Shown here: positions 41,042 to 54,900 of the stretch, in pieces
How positions within the stretch are numbered: position 1 is the first letter of the stretch
Layout: each line of letters starts with the position of its first letter
Source of the DNA: Fratercula arctica
Lineage: Eukaryota; Chordata; Aves; Charadriiformes; Alcidae
Length of the DNA stretch: 64,000 bases
Direction of reading: 5' to 3'
Assembly: GCA_947846985.1 (NCBI GenBank)
Contig: CANTUZ010000007.1
Location: forward strand, 31,562,355-31,626,354
Notes under the pieces: generated by a model
Seen by the model: the letters and a program-made list of their open reading frames with translations, nothing else
Database searches by the model: none
Told to the model about the DNA's origin: nothing
Translations under genes and position numbers: made by a program

Positions 41042-44000
41042 GCCTCCAGCGCGGCCTCGGCGAGTGGCTGCCGGGCGGCGGGGCGGGGCAGGGCAGGGCA
41101 GCGCCGGCCGCAGCACCTGGAGTGAGGGGCGTGAGGCGGCCGGGCCGGGCCGGGCGCGTGAGGGGAGCGTGCCTGGTTCCCGCCTCTCCTCGGTTCCCGC
41201 AAAACTCGCCCTCTGCGCTGCGGGGTGGGAAAGTTTCGGTGGGCTCTCCCTGGGCCGGGAGGGTGTCCCGCGGGCGTCCCGCGGGCGCGGCCCTGGCCCC
41301 GGCCCCGGCGCTCTGAGAAAGAGGAGGGTAAGGCTGGGGCCGGTCCCCTCCAGGTCCGGGCGCCGGCCCCCTTTCCCGGCTAGTTTCAGCGGTCACTGCG
41401 CTCTGTTACGTTGTTGAGCGCTAAAACACCTGTGCCCTGCCACAGCTGCGAGAAATCGGGAGAGATGAGGAGCAGGGAGAGGGGGTAGCAATGCGAGGCT
41501 CCGCTAGGTAAATAATTCTTCTGACTTTCCGCTTACTGAGAAACCAACTCTTCCGTGAATAGACGGAGGCGGCAGCGGCAGTGTATCGCAACAATCGGAT
41601 CTAAAGCAAATTAAGTCGTCCCCGTCCCCCCCCCCCCCAGAGAAGGGAGCGTGTCCTGTGCCAGCAGGGCGGGGGGAAGTTGTCAGACTGGGAGCTGGTG
41701 GTCAATCACAGGAGCCAAAGGCCCTTCTCGGGAGGCCTTGTGCGTAACTGCTTGAAATTTCCAGATTCAAGTGCAGCATTAATTGTGTTACAGATAAAAT
41801 GGCATCAGTCGTCTCCTCACGCCTGACTAAGGCAGCCTCCAGAAGAACCATGTGGTACCTATTTCAGTTGCATACAAGTAAAACTCAGCAGTCCTGGGGA
41901 CCAGACAGATCCTATGTCTCCTTCACCTGTACCAGGTCAGTTGACACAAGAACTGCTCCGTTTTGTGCGTCCCCTCTCCCTGAGCAAGCAGACCCAAAAG
42001 ATGGTCAGGCAAATTTCATATAAAGGAGTTGAGTCTCACAGATACACACCCAGCAGCAGCCAGGACACACTGTCTAGATTGGTTATTCACTTCTTGCCTT
42101 CTCCCAGTGTACTTACATTACACTTCTTTTCTCAGACTCTTCCCTTTCTTCCTTTGTATCAACATCCTTCTGTCCTGCCTGTTTCCACTTTTTTCAGTCT
42201 TATCTTTCCTTCTTTCCTAGTCCTTTAACTTCTTCACCCCCCCTTTTATTTAGCTTCCTCCTAAAGCATTCAGTAAACAGCAAGCAGAAAAGTATAAACA
42301 AAACTTTTCAAGTGGATACCAAACAAGCAATAGCAACAGAGCATTTCGACTGTTTCCATGATCGCGCTGCTTGTGTATGCCATCTTCTTCCTTTTGTTAA
42401 GCTTGCTTATTTAGGCACCCTTTCTGCAAAGTTGTAGTATTTTTGCATTACGAGCAATCCCATTTTAGACGAGGGAGATAACTGTATACTAACTAAATTG
42501 CTATATTTGTTAACTTAAATGATCTAAAGTACACTCTGGAGGTATCTTGCTTTCTCTCCATTGATCATATGTGTGTTTTAAGAAGACTAGCCACTTCTTT
42601 TGGGCCCTTCGCCTAGCTGCCTAAAAAGTAAGGCAGAATTTCACATAAGGTAGGTTTAAATGAATACCTTTCAATAGGAATGCTTATGTTTCCTAAACTA
42701 GGTCATGCATCTTTCTAGGATGAGAACCTTAGACTGGAAGATCTGTGGGGCAGGGGCTATTTACTTCATCAAAGTGTTGAGTACAATCAAGCCCTGAACT
42801 CATCTGAGATTTTTACATACTGGAAATTATAGAAATAACAAATAACTGACTTCAAATAGAAATTTTGGGGCGTTAATTTACTGGACATAATTGCTATTAG
42901 GAGATGTAATAAATCAGATTTAAAAATTTTTCATTGGCTTTGCCCTTTTAAAGACATTTTTTGCTTTGAGATTAATGTGACAATCAAATTCCACTGTGAG
43001 AATTCGTTTTCCTTTCTGACTTTAATGTCTTCCATAAGCTAAACATATTTCTAAATAAGACTGAATTTTTGCAAGGCCAGAGGAAGCCTTGCGCATCAAC
43101 ACCCAGCAAGTTGGAGTGGCATGAAGCAATATAAAATCATAAAGGCTGTAGTAAAAACAGTACCCTTGAGAGGTGACTATCCATGGAGAGAAGAACTGCT
43201 CTTAAACTAAGAAAATGCTCAAGGTTTGAGAATTAATACCAGGCAGCTGTCCAGTTCAACTAAGCATATACAAATCAACTATATCAATGAATATTATTAT
43301 TTTTCTGCAATTCTGTTAAAGACAAAGCAAAGTTACTAAAGCCTAACAATCATACGGTAATCTCTTGTCAGTTATAAAGTATCCAGATGGCTTATTTGAA
43401 TGGAGTCCAGCAGTATGTAATTTGTATGTGTACAAACTAGTAATCCTCCCTATAGCTGAAACAAGTATTTTAGAATATTTATTTAAAATTAAAGTTTAAA
43501 TATTTTTGTTCCTTTTAGACTCATTTGCAAAATATTCTGTTTCCTTAACACTGTCAGCTATAGAAATATTGTTGTATTGTATACTAGTCCTATATAAAAA
43601 ATTGGCTGTGTTTGCATGGCAAAATGTCAAGCAAAGGTTCTGTTATATTTGTTTGTTTTTGTTTTTATCATCATTACATATGCCCCATTGGAGTAAAATG
43701 TGAAAGAGCTCTTTTCTGACACAGGAGGAGAGAGGAAAGCCCCAGTCACTCCAGATAGGGCCAGTCAACAGCTTTCAGAAAACTACTTATTGCCAGCTGG
43801 CATAAATGTGGCTACTGGCTCACAGGGATCCTATAGAGAAAATGATGGGTGACACAATTGACTAGGAGGAGACAATGATAAAAAATAATGACAGCTTTTT
43901 AAGTGAAACAGTAGGGAATGAATTAAAAATAATAATAATTTTGTTTCTAGAATACTGGAAAGCTCAATAGTGATGTTTGTGTTTTATCTTGGTCTACTGT

Positions 44001-44399
44001 AGCCAAACATGAGGCAGGACAATAAAAAAAGGAATTCTGTTGATACTGCAATATGATGTTTTATTTTTTTAGCATAAAGAAATTTTTCTGTAGACTTGAT
44101 ATAAGTATGTCCAAGATTGTAGGAGAAAATGCTAGTTTTTAGTGAGGAACTTGGATCTTCACTAAAATAAATGTGAGGGATAAATACGAGCATAGACTTA
44201 AGAAAGTCAGAGGTAACTGTGGGGCCAAAATTAAGGATGAAAAAATAACTGAAAGGTGCATCTATAATGCACCCGAGTTATAACAAAATGAAACACTATT
44301 TTTATTCTGAATTCCAGCCTGACTGGAGTTCTAGTGACAATGATATTCTCCCAGTTCTTAAACAAAAAATTACTCAAGACCTAATCTAAAGCTCTTACC

Positions 44400-45170
44400 T
44401 TACCCTAGTCATCTTTGAGTTTATATCATGAGCATGCAAATCACTGATATTGTTAACTCTGAGTGAATGATTGAAAAGGAAGGAAAAAAATTATTAATTT
44501 TTTGCTAGTTTAAGTGTGTAATGCCTTGGTTTACTTGGGAAAATGTAACCATGATTATATTAACAAATGTAGGCCACTGACGTGAGAAAAAGAAGAGACT
44601 GAAATTAGTATGTCATTCTTATTGCCCACATTTTTCTAGATGCACTAGTACTTGACACTTGTATTCAATTTATTTCTGACATTTCAGTAAAGGTTTTTTT
44701 TTGAATTGTGGATTAAAACTTCCCACCTAAACATCAAGGACTTTAAATAAAACTGATGAATTTAAATGTCCCTTCTCTTATGTAATTAAATGTATTGTAT
44801 TAATGTGTGCATAATACAGAATCAATAAATAATGAATTACCACTGATTGTAATTGAATGTTTTCATAATTTTATTGTCAGCCATGATAAATAATCAGTAC
44901 ATTTATACTGCATTAAATTAATTAGTGTGTCATTTCTATTACATACATCACCAGTGAAGTAATGCAGTGACATCTGTTTCTAATGTTTTAAAGATGTGGT
45001 ATTCCTTATTAAGTAAAAGGAAGAGTTATTAGAGGTATTTCTTGTGATTGGCAGTTATGCTGGTACAGTCAAAGAGATCAAATAAAGGAACTTGCACTTT
45101 TGGCAAATGCTGCATTTCAACCCCTAATGGTAGTGAGTAACAGTGATTAGAGTAAATTTTGCTTCTTCAG
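44400..45170. promoter_or_regulatory. Enhancer-like candidate conserved element D (intergenic, upstream of DACH2)
   Basis: Starts with octamer ATGCAAAT (44434-44441). Continues through many TAATTA/ATAAAT motifs (44770-44930, such as CATTAAATTAATTAGTG) into less AT-rich sequence with GATTGGCAGTTATGC and CAAAGAGATCAAATAAAGG, a TCF/LEF-like site. No coding potential seen. It lies 3.6-4.3 kb upstream of the DACH2 start codon. Confidence 0.35.
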
Positions 45171-47005
45171 GCTTTCAGAAAATCCTACCCATCTTTCTAG
45201 AGAAAGTAAAAGTGGATCTTCTCTCCCTAATATAGTTAGGGAAGATTCTAACTTGCAAAATAATTAACACTCTACAGAAAAACCAAGTGTCCACATCCAT
45301 TTCTATATCCATTTTTCTGCCTCAGTTGTCTGCATATACAAAGAGATTCCCCTGCTATGTGGTCATTAAAAAGTCACAGATTAAGCCTTTTTTGGCTGCA
45401 ACATTCTTATATGGAAGTATCTGGACTGTTGGGTCTGTAATCTTTGCTTGCAAATCATACTAATTTGGCATATCTCAGCACTTTGAGACTATTCATACTC
45501 ATGTACATTACTTGCAAAAGAAATAGGAATTTGAGTAGATGTTGCAAACATGGGAACTGAAAAGTGAAAGAGTAGAATAGGAGGAATAGAATAAATGGAA
45601 GGGAACATATAGCAAATAAACATGAATCAAAATGTACCAGAAAGAGGGTTATTTTTTAAATTAGGTATTATAAATTGGGTGATCACCTGGAAGCAGGGTG
45701 ATGTGAAGTAAAATACACTGAGCAACAACAATTATGGACTACAGTAGAGGTCTGGGATTCTTAATTAATGCTGTCTTTTCCAAGACACTTACGGACATCC
45801 TTAACTTTTCTGTACTGTTACATCGTCTTTAAAAAGAACAATGGGAAAGTCTACAGTTAGGGCTTATCTTACCAGAGTTCTGCATCCATAACACAGCTTT
45901 TAATTTTAATCTTACATTTTTCATACTGTCAATGTACTTAAGCAAAATTAAAACAATTCAGAGTTATTTTATTCTTTTCAGTGCAAGTCTGACAAATGGC
46001 TTTCAACCGATCACTGACTACCCTTGCACAAAGTTGTGAGAGTGGTCCCTGGAGCAAGTGTGTGCATATAGCAATTTGTCCACCTGGCTTGCCATGTACA
46101 CGGGAAGCTCTAGATACGCTTTGGACCACCTGTCTGGGCATGACTGACAGCTGGCTAGCTCCTGGGTAATGGTTATACATCTAATATTCTGCACGCTCTA
46201 ACATCATGTTCCTGCTACGTGTGAGTCTGCATCTGTAGGATTCCTCCCTGCACAACAGTTGAGTGTGATTTTCAGCCTACTCTTGGGACAGTCGTTGACA
46301 GGCACAGCCTTTGAAACAAGCTTTCCAGTGCACAATCTGCACTGAGCTCAACAGTTTAACAGAGAAAATTAAAGCACAAAAATACTCTCTCGAACAAGGT
46401 CCCATCTACTTTTGCTATTCCTTAAAATTTCACTTGACTTTTATAATTGAAGAGATGTGCCCTTCCATGCTTAGGCACGCTCATTTTGTGTCTAGTGATG
46501 TGTAAATACCTTTTTCCTTAAAGTGAAGAGTACATTTGTGGTATAAAAATGAGAGTAGTACTTTTAAGATTGTTCCAATTAAATATATGAACACAAGATG
46601 CAGTTGTTGCTAATGATTCACTACTTTAATCTGGATTCTGATTTTGACTGAGGATAGAGAGCAGTAAAATTGCAAGGCCAGGACCTTAGTAATAAGTAGT
46701 AAGGCTGTATTACATGAGATACAATCATCATTAAGGTTCAATATTGTTTGCACCTTTTCTTCTTCAGGAAGAAAAATTAATACTATTAGATGTGTATTTT
46801 TTATGACACTTTATAGCAAACTACTCTGAACACAATACTATGTACTCAAATATATTCAGTAAGTCATTATACCTGGATGCTTGTTAATATCGCCAGAGGA
46901 ACAAGATTAACCTCATCTCTCACTCTCTATACTTGCAGGTCAGCTAAAGAATGCAAAAGTTTTCCTGTTCTGTCTGTTTGAGCATCTCAGTCCTAATCTG
47001 AAGGC

Positions 47006-47021
47006 ACCACCATCTAGTGGG
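47006..47021 (-). promoter_or_regulatory. Candidate CTCF site, minus orientation
   Basis: Read on the minus strand, CCCACTAGATGGTGGT matches the CTCF core CCASYAGRKGGCRS with one C-to-T difference. It is intergenic, 6.2 kb upstream of the DACH2 start codon. Confidence 0.45.
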
Positions 47022-50000
47022 ATAAGAAGGTATTTAATTTTTCTTTACATTTTTTGCTATTTTTTAAACATGGACATTACATTTTACTTCAAGCAATAAT
47101 AAAAAAGTATTTTTTGCTTATTTAAACATATAAGGTTCATGTGGACCTTTCATTTATTCTCATATCTTCTGTTTAACTGCAAAGCATTTTCCAATAAAAA
47201 TCTTAAGAGTCATTTCCGTGAAAATAGGTTTTCATAAACAGAATTTTATCAATGAGGAAACAATTTATAGCTATCCAGACTCAGTCAGAAGTGTAATTGA
47301 TTTATTGAATAACTATTTTTAGTATTTTATTGAATCTATTTTGTGGAAATCCAATTGGCAGAATTATTAATATTGTGAAAGTAATTACCTTGAGCTCATC
47401 TTTAAAACTAATATGTATTTTAGACAGTAAAGATACGTAGTTGCAGTTTTCCATACAGCCATTAAATCTACAGCACTTGGTTGTAAGTATACTCTGACCA
47501 TTAAGTCCCATCAAAAACAAATCTGAAAACCAAATGCAAAGCATTCATTTCCCTTGGCTGTAAGAGTGACCATTTATTGTACTTTGCCCATACTGATCTA
47601 TGGACTGCTACCTGTTCTTATTTGGTTTTGTGCACTTAACAATTCAAAAGGATAATGGCAGGGATTTTGTATGAGACAGGGAGAAACATAAAGGTGAGCA
47701 GCGTGTATGCATTTGTTTGTTTTTTCCCAGAGAATGCATGCATCTGCAGCTGTTATCCTAAGATGCCTCCTTGTGTTCAGGTCTCATTGATCTTGTTACA
47801 GCATTCCACCCATACAGGGATAACCGGTTTACATCATTCAGGAGTACATACCTTTTATAAGTGTGACACTAAATATTAAGAAATTAACATATTTTCAAAT
47901 TCCATAGGTATTTTGATATTTTTGTATGTAAAACAGTAATGAAATAATAAAGATTTAAATACTTCATGACAGAGATAATATTTTAGTATTCAGAATTTGG
48001 GCCTGCTTCTGTTTCCAAGGAAGTGAATGGTATTTTCGCCTCAATACTACTAGACATTTCAGTATTTTACTATCTTCAAATTATAGAAATCTTATTGACA
48101 GAAATTGGCATCAATGGACATTCTGCATTGTACATCAATTTTATGATACTGTCTTCTAAAATACTACATTTCTTCTGAAAGCCATACAGTAATATCAATC
48201 TATGCTGCCATTTCTTATTGAAATCAATATGGAGTTTTGAGTAAAAATCAATGGAACTGATCCAAACTGGTTGAGGTAGTACATGCCATTTTGACCCTTT
48301 GATTCCTAAACCACAAGCCTGAGAAGGTTAGAGACGTTTTAGTTAGAATGCCAATTTGTTAATACTCTCATTTGAAATACTATTTGCAGTTGATAAAGTC
48401 CAGTATGTTCTACCTTCCTGTCCCTTAGAAGAAGAGAATTCTTAAATAACTCTTTAGAAGACAGTGTAAGAGGTATAGGGAAACTAAGGCCAGTAATCTG
48501 TACAACTACCAACTCCTAATTTCACACAGACTTTGCAAAAGCCTTTCCCTCAGAATTCTCATCTATTTTTCAACTCCCAAACAAGTGAACCTAGTCCTGA
48601 AGCCTTACTGCCACTGTCTGCTAGCTCTTGGTCATACTTTTTAACAACTCTGAAGGAGGCTTAAAGAAAATATAATGAACCTCATGCTTTTTTTTTAATA
48701 AAAGTAGCTGTAGTATATTCTATAGCTCTTTATAGGAAGTGGAGGGAAAGGCCTCATCAGGGCCTCATTGTATTATTTCACCATTGTTGAAGAAGTGTGA
48801 TGGGGAGAGTCTAAATCCATTGTAGAATTAAGTCTCTCGGAATCTCAGTCAAAGGAATACACAGTGGCATCAGAATCAAATATTCAAGAGTAGGTTTTGT
48901 TTTTAACCTGACCAATCTTCTGTGTCTCAAAATCATTCTCAGTATGTTTTGTGGGCTTTTGGATAAAGTGAAAAACAGTCACATGAAAAATAACAGTGTC
49001 TTTCTTCATCTTCAGGAGAAATTATTGACTTTCTCTACTGGTTTTTCCTCTTTCTTCCTTCCACATCAAGGTTGATGTGACATACATTGATAACAAAGAA
49101 ATATGTGATCTTATATAAAACTGGCTTTGAGACTTCAACTTCATTGACTTTCTGATGGAATTACTGGTGACCTGTGGAGGTGTAAGGATGATCAAGTCAC
49201 GAATTAAAGGTACAGTTTGAAACACCACACCTGTGATCATTATTATTTAATGCATAACCCTCCTGTAGTTTGAGTTTTTAAAAATTATCCTTACCAATAT
49301 TTATAATGCTGAAACCTTTCAGTACCTTATGAGACCACTGCTTATATCTTTCATTAGTATTATGATGCCGTGAATTTTAGGGTATTTTGCATTGAGGAAG
49401 ACTGTAAAGCAAATGTATTTTTTTCAGAATTTTTTCCAGAGGAATGTGTTACCATGTCACTAAATTATACCCATAATTATTTTAAATATACTATGGCAAG
49501 ATCTGACGTATTTTTTCACAAAGTCTATGAATATAGAATAGAGCATAGTTTAATACAGACCTTGGAACTTAAATAATTCTTTTTCCTAAAATGTAAACGG
49601 AGGATACAGTTTTAAATACAAAACCATATTTTTGGATTGTGAGTTCTTTTATATTTTAGATATTGTTTAATCTTCCAAGTAAGGATATAAGCGAAAGAAT
49701 GAAAGAAAACTGTTGGGAATAAAAAAAAATGTTTTTACTTAGAAGTGATAGAGCAAGAATGAGCTTCAGACACCAATGTTCTTCGCTATTTTAATAGTTA
49801 ATGTTGATTGAACATATTTTTGTCACTTCAGTGCATGAAGTTAGCCAGGAATTCTGGGTTTGCTAGATTTTTTCCATTAAGAGAAACTTAGTTGAATCCA
49901 GTATCTTGTGGTGCAGTCCTTTTACATACAAAGTATATGTTAAAAATTCAAATTCCTAGACATAGTGAGGAAACAGAAGGCTCTCAAAACTTCAAAAGCT

Positions 50001-51865
50001 GTCTTTTGGCCAGAGGTGTTACGTATCTGTGCTGCAAATCATCAATTGTCAGCCTTTCTAATAGCAGGCAGTTCAGGGAAATCCTTACAAGAGGTTCCCT
50101 CTTACTTAGTCCGTATCTTGGTCAGTGGCATCTATTCTCTGATTATTTACAGCCCAAGGCATGTTTTTTAAAGTTGCTAGTGTCTTTCTGTATAGTGGCA
50201 TCGACATACTTCTATTCATCCCAAGGAAATAACAAAGACGACACCATAACTTAACAAAGATAAATAAGGCTTCCGCTAGAATGTATCTTCCCTATTCCTA
50301 TTTAGGGAATTCCTTGTCATGCAGGAAACCATCTGAAAACAGACTATCAGGAAACTCTGCCATCTGCAAGACTGCAGGGAGCAATTGTTTTCACAAGTCA
50401 CAGTAACCCTGGTCAGAAACAAGATTTTAACACTTGGCTTACTAGTCCTTATGGAAGAGGCTACCCATACTAGCCATTATTCAATAGAAGACTGAAAAGC
50501 ATTATTTTGGAGCTTGGTTTTGCTGACTTAAATCTTTCTTCTTCTTCCACATCACAGTACTCTATTGACATTAATGTTCTCTTTAGCATTATTTAATACT
50601 GCATACAATTTAATTGTTTACTTACAGCCTTTTAAGGCCACCCGAGAAAGATGTGCACAGTACATAAACAATTGTATAATGGAATCTTAAATTCCTGATA
50701 ATAAAGATGTATCTGCCACTCTACGCTTCATGCCTCATACTGGACAGCATAAAGTAAAATGCTAGCTTTCCGGCTTGCACATTTACAGAGGGCTGACAGC
50801 TACAGTGATGTAAGACAACGGACAATCACATTGTTGATCCTATGTGCTAGGGAGATAAGTTTTAGTTCAGAAGAGTTTTTTTTCTCTTCATGTTAACAAT
50901 AGTTTCCATTAAAAGTTGAGAGAGTAAAGGAACCGAATGAAATGAATTAACACTGAAGATTAAGTTATGGGAAAACTAAGTCCTGTTTTTCAAAGATGCC
51001 AGGTATCAAGAATTCTAGCTGTCACACCAGCTATGATGATCCCTCTGTTGCAAAATGCATTATTTCCATAGTAATTTCAAAGCTATCAGGGAAATAGGAA
51101 TTACAAAACTTCTCTTTATTTTGCTGTGCACAGTATAAGGCCTTTGTAGTCTTGATTGCTAATCTGTGTTTTGAGGTGATATAAACTCAGTAAAAAAGAA
51201 AATGCTTTCACCAGCAGATTTTGTGGATCTGAACTCTTCATAATTGTCAATACTGATAAACTGACACAATATAGATTTACTAGTGGAATGTACGCTTTTT
51301 ACTGTAGCAGCAATAACATGGAATACATAATTAAATATCAGCTGTACCAATACACATAGTATTGAAATATTAAAAATTATTAGTAACTTTGAAAACCTTT
51401 AGAAGTGTGATGTCTACACGCAGTTCCAATTTACTAACTGACTTTTTGAATGATATCTTCATATGAATGCTCTACCACTTAAGTTAGTTCACCTACTAAT
51501 TTGTATGTAACTATCACTGTTTAACATCCCTTATCTGGTCAAACAGTCCAGACTCAAGTAGAACCTTACTACTTAGAATCTTAAGAATATTTTTAAGTGC
51601 CATTGCACAGTATCTATGTATCAGTTTTTCAGTACAATTTGATTATATTTTATTGAAAAAAAAATGTACATATGTAATACTTCTAGATTTGATTTCTTTT
51701 GAAAAATTTTTCCACCTTTTAAAAAGATTACAATAGCTTCCATGAAAAGTTCAGCCTGATAAAAGCAAATGAAAAAACCCAAGCACTAAAGCACAAAACA
51801 GAAAAGAATTGCACTGACATGTGAAATGTGTTAAAATTCTTCTTTGAATCAGTCATTTAGACATA

Positions 51866-51906
51866 CAAAGATAATGATGATGATTATGATGACAATAATT
51901 ATAATC
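51866..51906. repeat. GAT/GAC-type imperfect microsatellite
   Basis: Imperfect ATGATGATTATGATGAC-like low-complexity sequence in the intergenic interval. Nothing else is visible in it. Confidence 0.6.
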
Positions 51907-54900
51907 AACTAAAATTTAAATTCATCCATTTTCCTCTGTGCAAATACCAATTATATTTCTTTTCTTTAAAATGAATGTGACCATTTTAAGTAGTTATTCT
52001 TGCAAATCTTCCTAATAATCTGCCTCAACAGTTACAAGAGCATAGCATTCTTCTGAAGCCGGGGAAAAAATTCTGGCTCTTCTGGCTTAACTGAAGGGTC
52101 AATATAAGGGTCTATATAAGCTATATAGAAGTAATATTCATATAGCATCCTCAGAATGTGAGGAGCTATGGCCTATTCTTTTCTTTTGTTTACTTAATCA
52201 AACAGAGGAGGCTTTGCCACTCATAAAGTGCTAAGTAGATATAAAAAAAGGGAGTGAACATCATGTTCCCATTAGTTCTGCTTTAGAGTTTCCGAGTTGT
52301 TTTAGGCACACAGCGTAAGTAAAGCATAATGTCTCAAAGTCTTCCTCCCTCCCCGTAGAGAGTCCGTGATGCAAAATTGCTCTGAGAGAGATGGTTACAG
52401 TTCTAGGAATAGTCACACGTTGGGGAGCAACAAGCAATTCTGTTATTGGAGAAATTACCTTAAGAACTGTATTGTATGTATTGCGTGGATCTATGATGTA
52501 CATGTCTGCTAAGACTGACAACCACTAAGCCTAGATCTTACCCTAAAAAAGATGATGCTAAGACTGAAACAAAAAAAAACTCTTCTAATTAGTACTATGC
52601 AGTAGGATTTGTTACATTCAAACCTAAAATTCTCACTCAGACTACAAACAGATTTAACCGCCTGTTGTTTTCATTTTATACATTATCACTCTAAGAACAC
52701 ATGAACTGGAGAACACCCTATTATCAATTCAATGATGTTGAAATTCAAGTATGCTACAATGCTCAATTGCATTGTCCCCTGAAAACAGATTAAAATGCAA
52801 ACATCTTACAAAAAAACATTAAATACTTTAATATAGCCAACCCACATAATGTTTACAGTAGGAACATTCTTTTCCTAGACATAGACATTTTAATTAAAGT
52901 TTAATAAGTGCAATGTGGATGTCTTATTTTCTGCACAGGAAAAGCTAGCATTTAAATGGAGTGTACTGTGTTTGGATTAATGAAAAATAGATGTTAAATC
53001 GTAAGTGTCCTTTTTGAATTCTCAAAAGCATCACTACATATAGTCTGGCATCAGTTTATAACTTTTGAAAGAAAAACAAGAGCTGTCCTCATTTCTGTGG
53101 GGCAAACTGGGCATAATCTCATTTCAAATTTCTTAAAAATTTAAATGAAGCACTATTGCAACTCTCTGGCTTTAAAATCCTAAACAGAGTATTTTAAATG
53201 CAAAATGCTATTTAACTGTAATGTTGTGAGGGAAATGTTTAATAAGGAGGCCTTTCCTGCATATGGCTTTAGTAAATGTACTTACTAAAAAGAGGAGGTG
53301 ATCACACTTATTCTTGTTTCTTATGAACAAGACTGATGGCTTAGAAGCTGATGGCTTTCTTTTTAGTTACAGCATTTTACAACAAAAATTTCTCCCAAAC
53401 TTGCACTCCTACAAGTGACATATTGTCACATATGCCCTTTCAGATGGAAATAGAGTAAGAGGGTCTGTCAGCTCCTCCTCAGGCTGTACGTGCCCTCAGG
53501 TAAGGTTAGTAAGTTTTCACCACTGCAGCTGTAAGGGGAGCGCTGACAGACCCAGTGCACTGGAACCGAGGCAAATTCAACCTCAAACACAGACTTTCTG
53601 AAAGTAAAAATAATGTTTGCTTCATCATTTTTATCATCTGCTTACATAATTTCAAATGTAGTTGTCATACTTTATTTCATCTTTTTAACTCACTTTTATT
53701 GTTTATAGCTTGCTTTAGCTGAAAATCGGTCCCTGGCTGTTACTCACTCCTAACTTTTAGATGTCTCTTGGATACAGTTTCATGTTTGAGTCCTTGGTGA
53801 TAAGTGTGTCTTCATAAGAATCTGAGCTTGCAAGAACTCATTTCATCTGAGGCCTTTATAGTCTTTTGTTTATGGTTTCTCTGGTGAAGTCTAGGTAAAA
53901 ATACTACATATGAGACACATCAATTCACTTAGCTTTGTGGAGTACTTTAAACCCTTTTAATTATATGATAATATTTATGGTGAGTTTCCTAAGGGAGCTT
54001 TATCAGTTTCAGAACTTAAAGTCTTGGTTTGTCCTCTCTTTTCTTTTCAGCCATGTGTCATTTATGATTTTCAAGACTGAGGAATACTACTGTTTTAAAA
54101 AAAATACTTAAGATTCTTGCACCTTTAACGGTAAGATCATGATGTAGAGGCTGAACTTTGCGTGGTAAAAATTCTGTTGACTGTAATGAAGTAAGAATAT
54201 GCCCTAATGGCTAAAGAATCCGTATTCATAAATTTGCAACAATTCTAAAGAGATGAATAAAAGAAATGCAATATATAAAACAACAGGAATATTTCCAGAG
54301 AAAAGAGATTAGTTTCTTATGTAAACTTCAGTCTCCAGATGTGTTGGAAAAGGTACATTTTTTCCTAAACCCCGTGAACACAAGTCTGAAAACCTCTTAC
54401 TATGCAATGAAAACTGCTTCAAGTAACATTGCAAATGAAATAAGGCAGTAACTGAATACCATTAGACACACTCGTCCATATTTACTGATCTTGATTTATT
54501 GCACAACTTTATATAGCAGTCCTATATATACAATCAGGTTTTTTTGTCTGTTGTTTACTGGCAGTTTCTGAAATATCATAATTGACCGAGACTTTTAGAT
54601 GCCAGAATATGCAAATAATGGAATTTCTAGGACACAAAGCATTAAACTCTGCTTTGTAACATCGTGTTTTATAATGGCATAATTTCAGTAATCCCTCCCA
54701 ATTTATGTTGATGTTATTGAGATCAAATTTTGTTCTAACAAAGTAATTTTCAGCAGATGAAAAGCAACAAAAGAAATTGGTTCTTATGAAAGAAAATATT
54801 CTTATATTTTAAAAATGCCAAGTTATCACTTAGAACATGTAATTAAACTATGCAAACACACTTTGAAAACAATGCATATATTCTATGAGAGTTTATAATT

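Larger units (their letters stand above)
39830..41480 (-). promoter_or_regulatory. DACH2: CpG island and promoter/5' leader of DACH2
   Basis: A GC- and CpG-rich block in otherwise AT-rich DNA covers DACH2 exon 1, its 5' leader and upstream sequence; boundaries are by eye. No TATA box is visible at a plausible distance upstream of the ATG, which suits a CpG-island promoter with dispersed starts. It contains a CCAAT box and GC boxes upstream of the ATG, GGGCGG/GGGGCAGGG clusters at about 41075-41100, a short CCGGG tandem at 41139-41155 and a direct duplication of GTCCCGCGGGC at about 41265-41287. The transcription start cannot be fixed from sequence. Developmental CpG islands of this size are often Polycomb targets in progenitor cells; that is inference here. 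Confidence 0.88.

Noticed and set aside
40822..41202. In-frame N-terminal extension of DACH2 (127 codons upstream without a stop)
   Set aside because: The frame contains no ATG upstream of 40821; the apparent start at 41202 is TTG. The ATG at 40821 matches the DACH2 N-terminus. A non-AUG extension cannot be excluded but nothing supports it.
40033..41316. Plus-strand open frame of 427 codons antisense to DACH2 exon 1
   Set aside because: It is a by-product of the CpG island: GC-rich DNA lacks stops, and the frame runs opposite to a securely identified exon. Its Pro/Arg/Ala composition is what random GC-rich DNA gives.
40593..41396. Minus-strand 267-codon frame overlapping DACH2 exon 1
   Set aside because: It is a different frame over the real exon and promoter, of Arg/Pro/Ala composition typical of CpG-island shadows.
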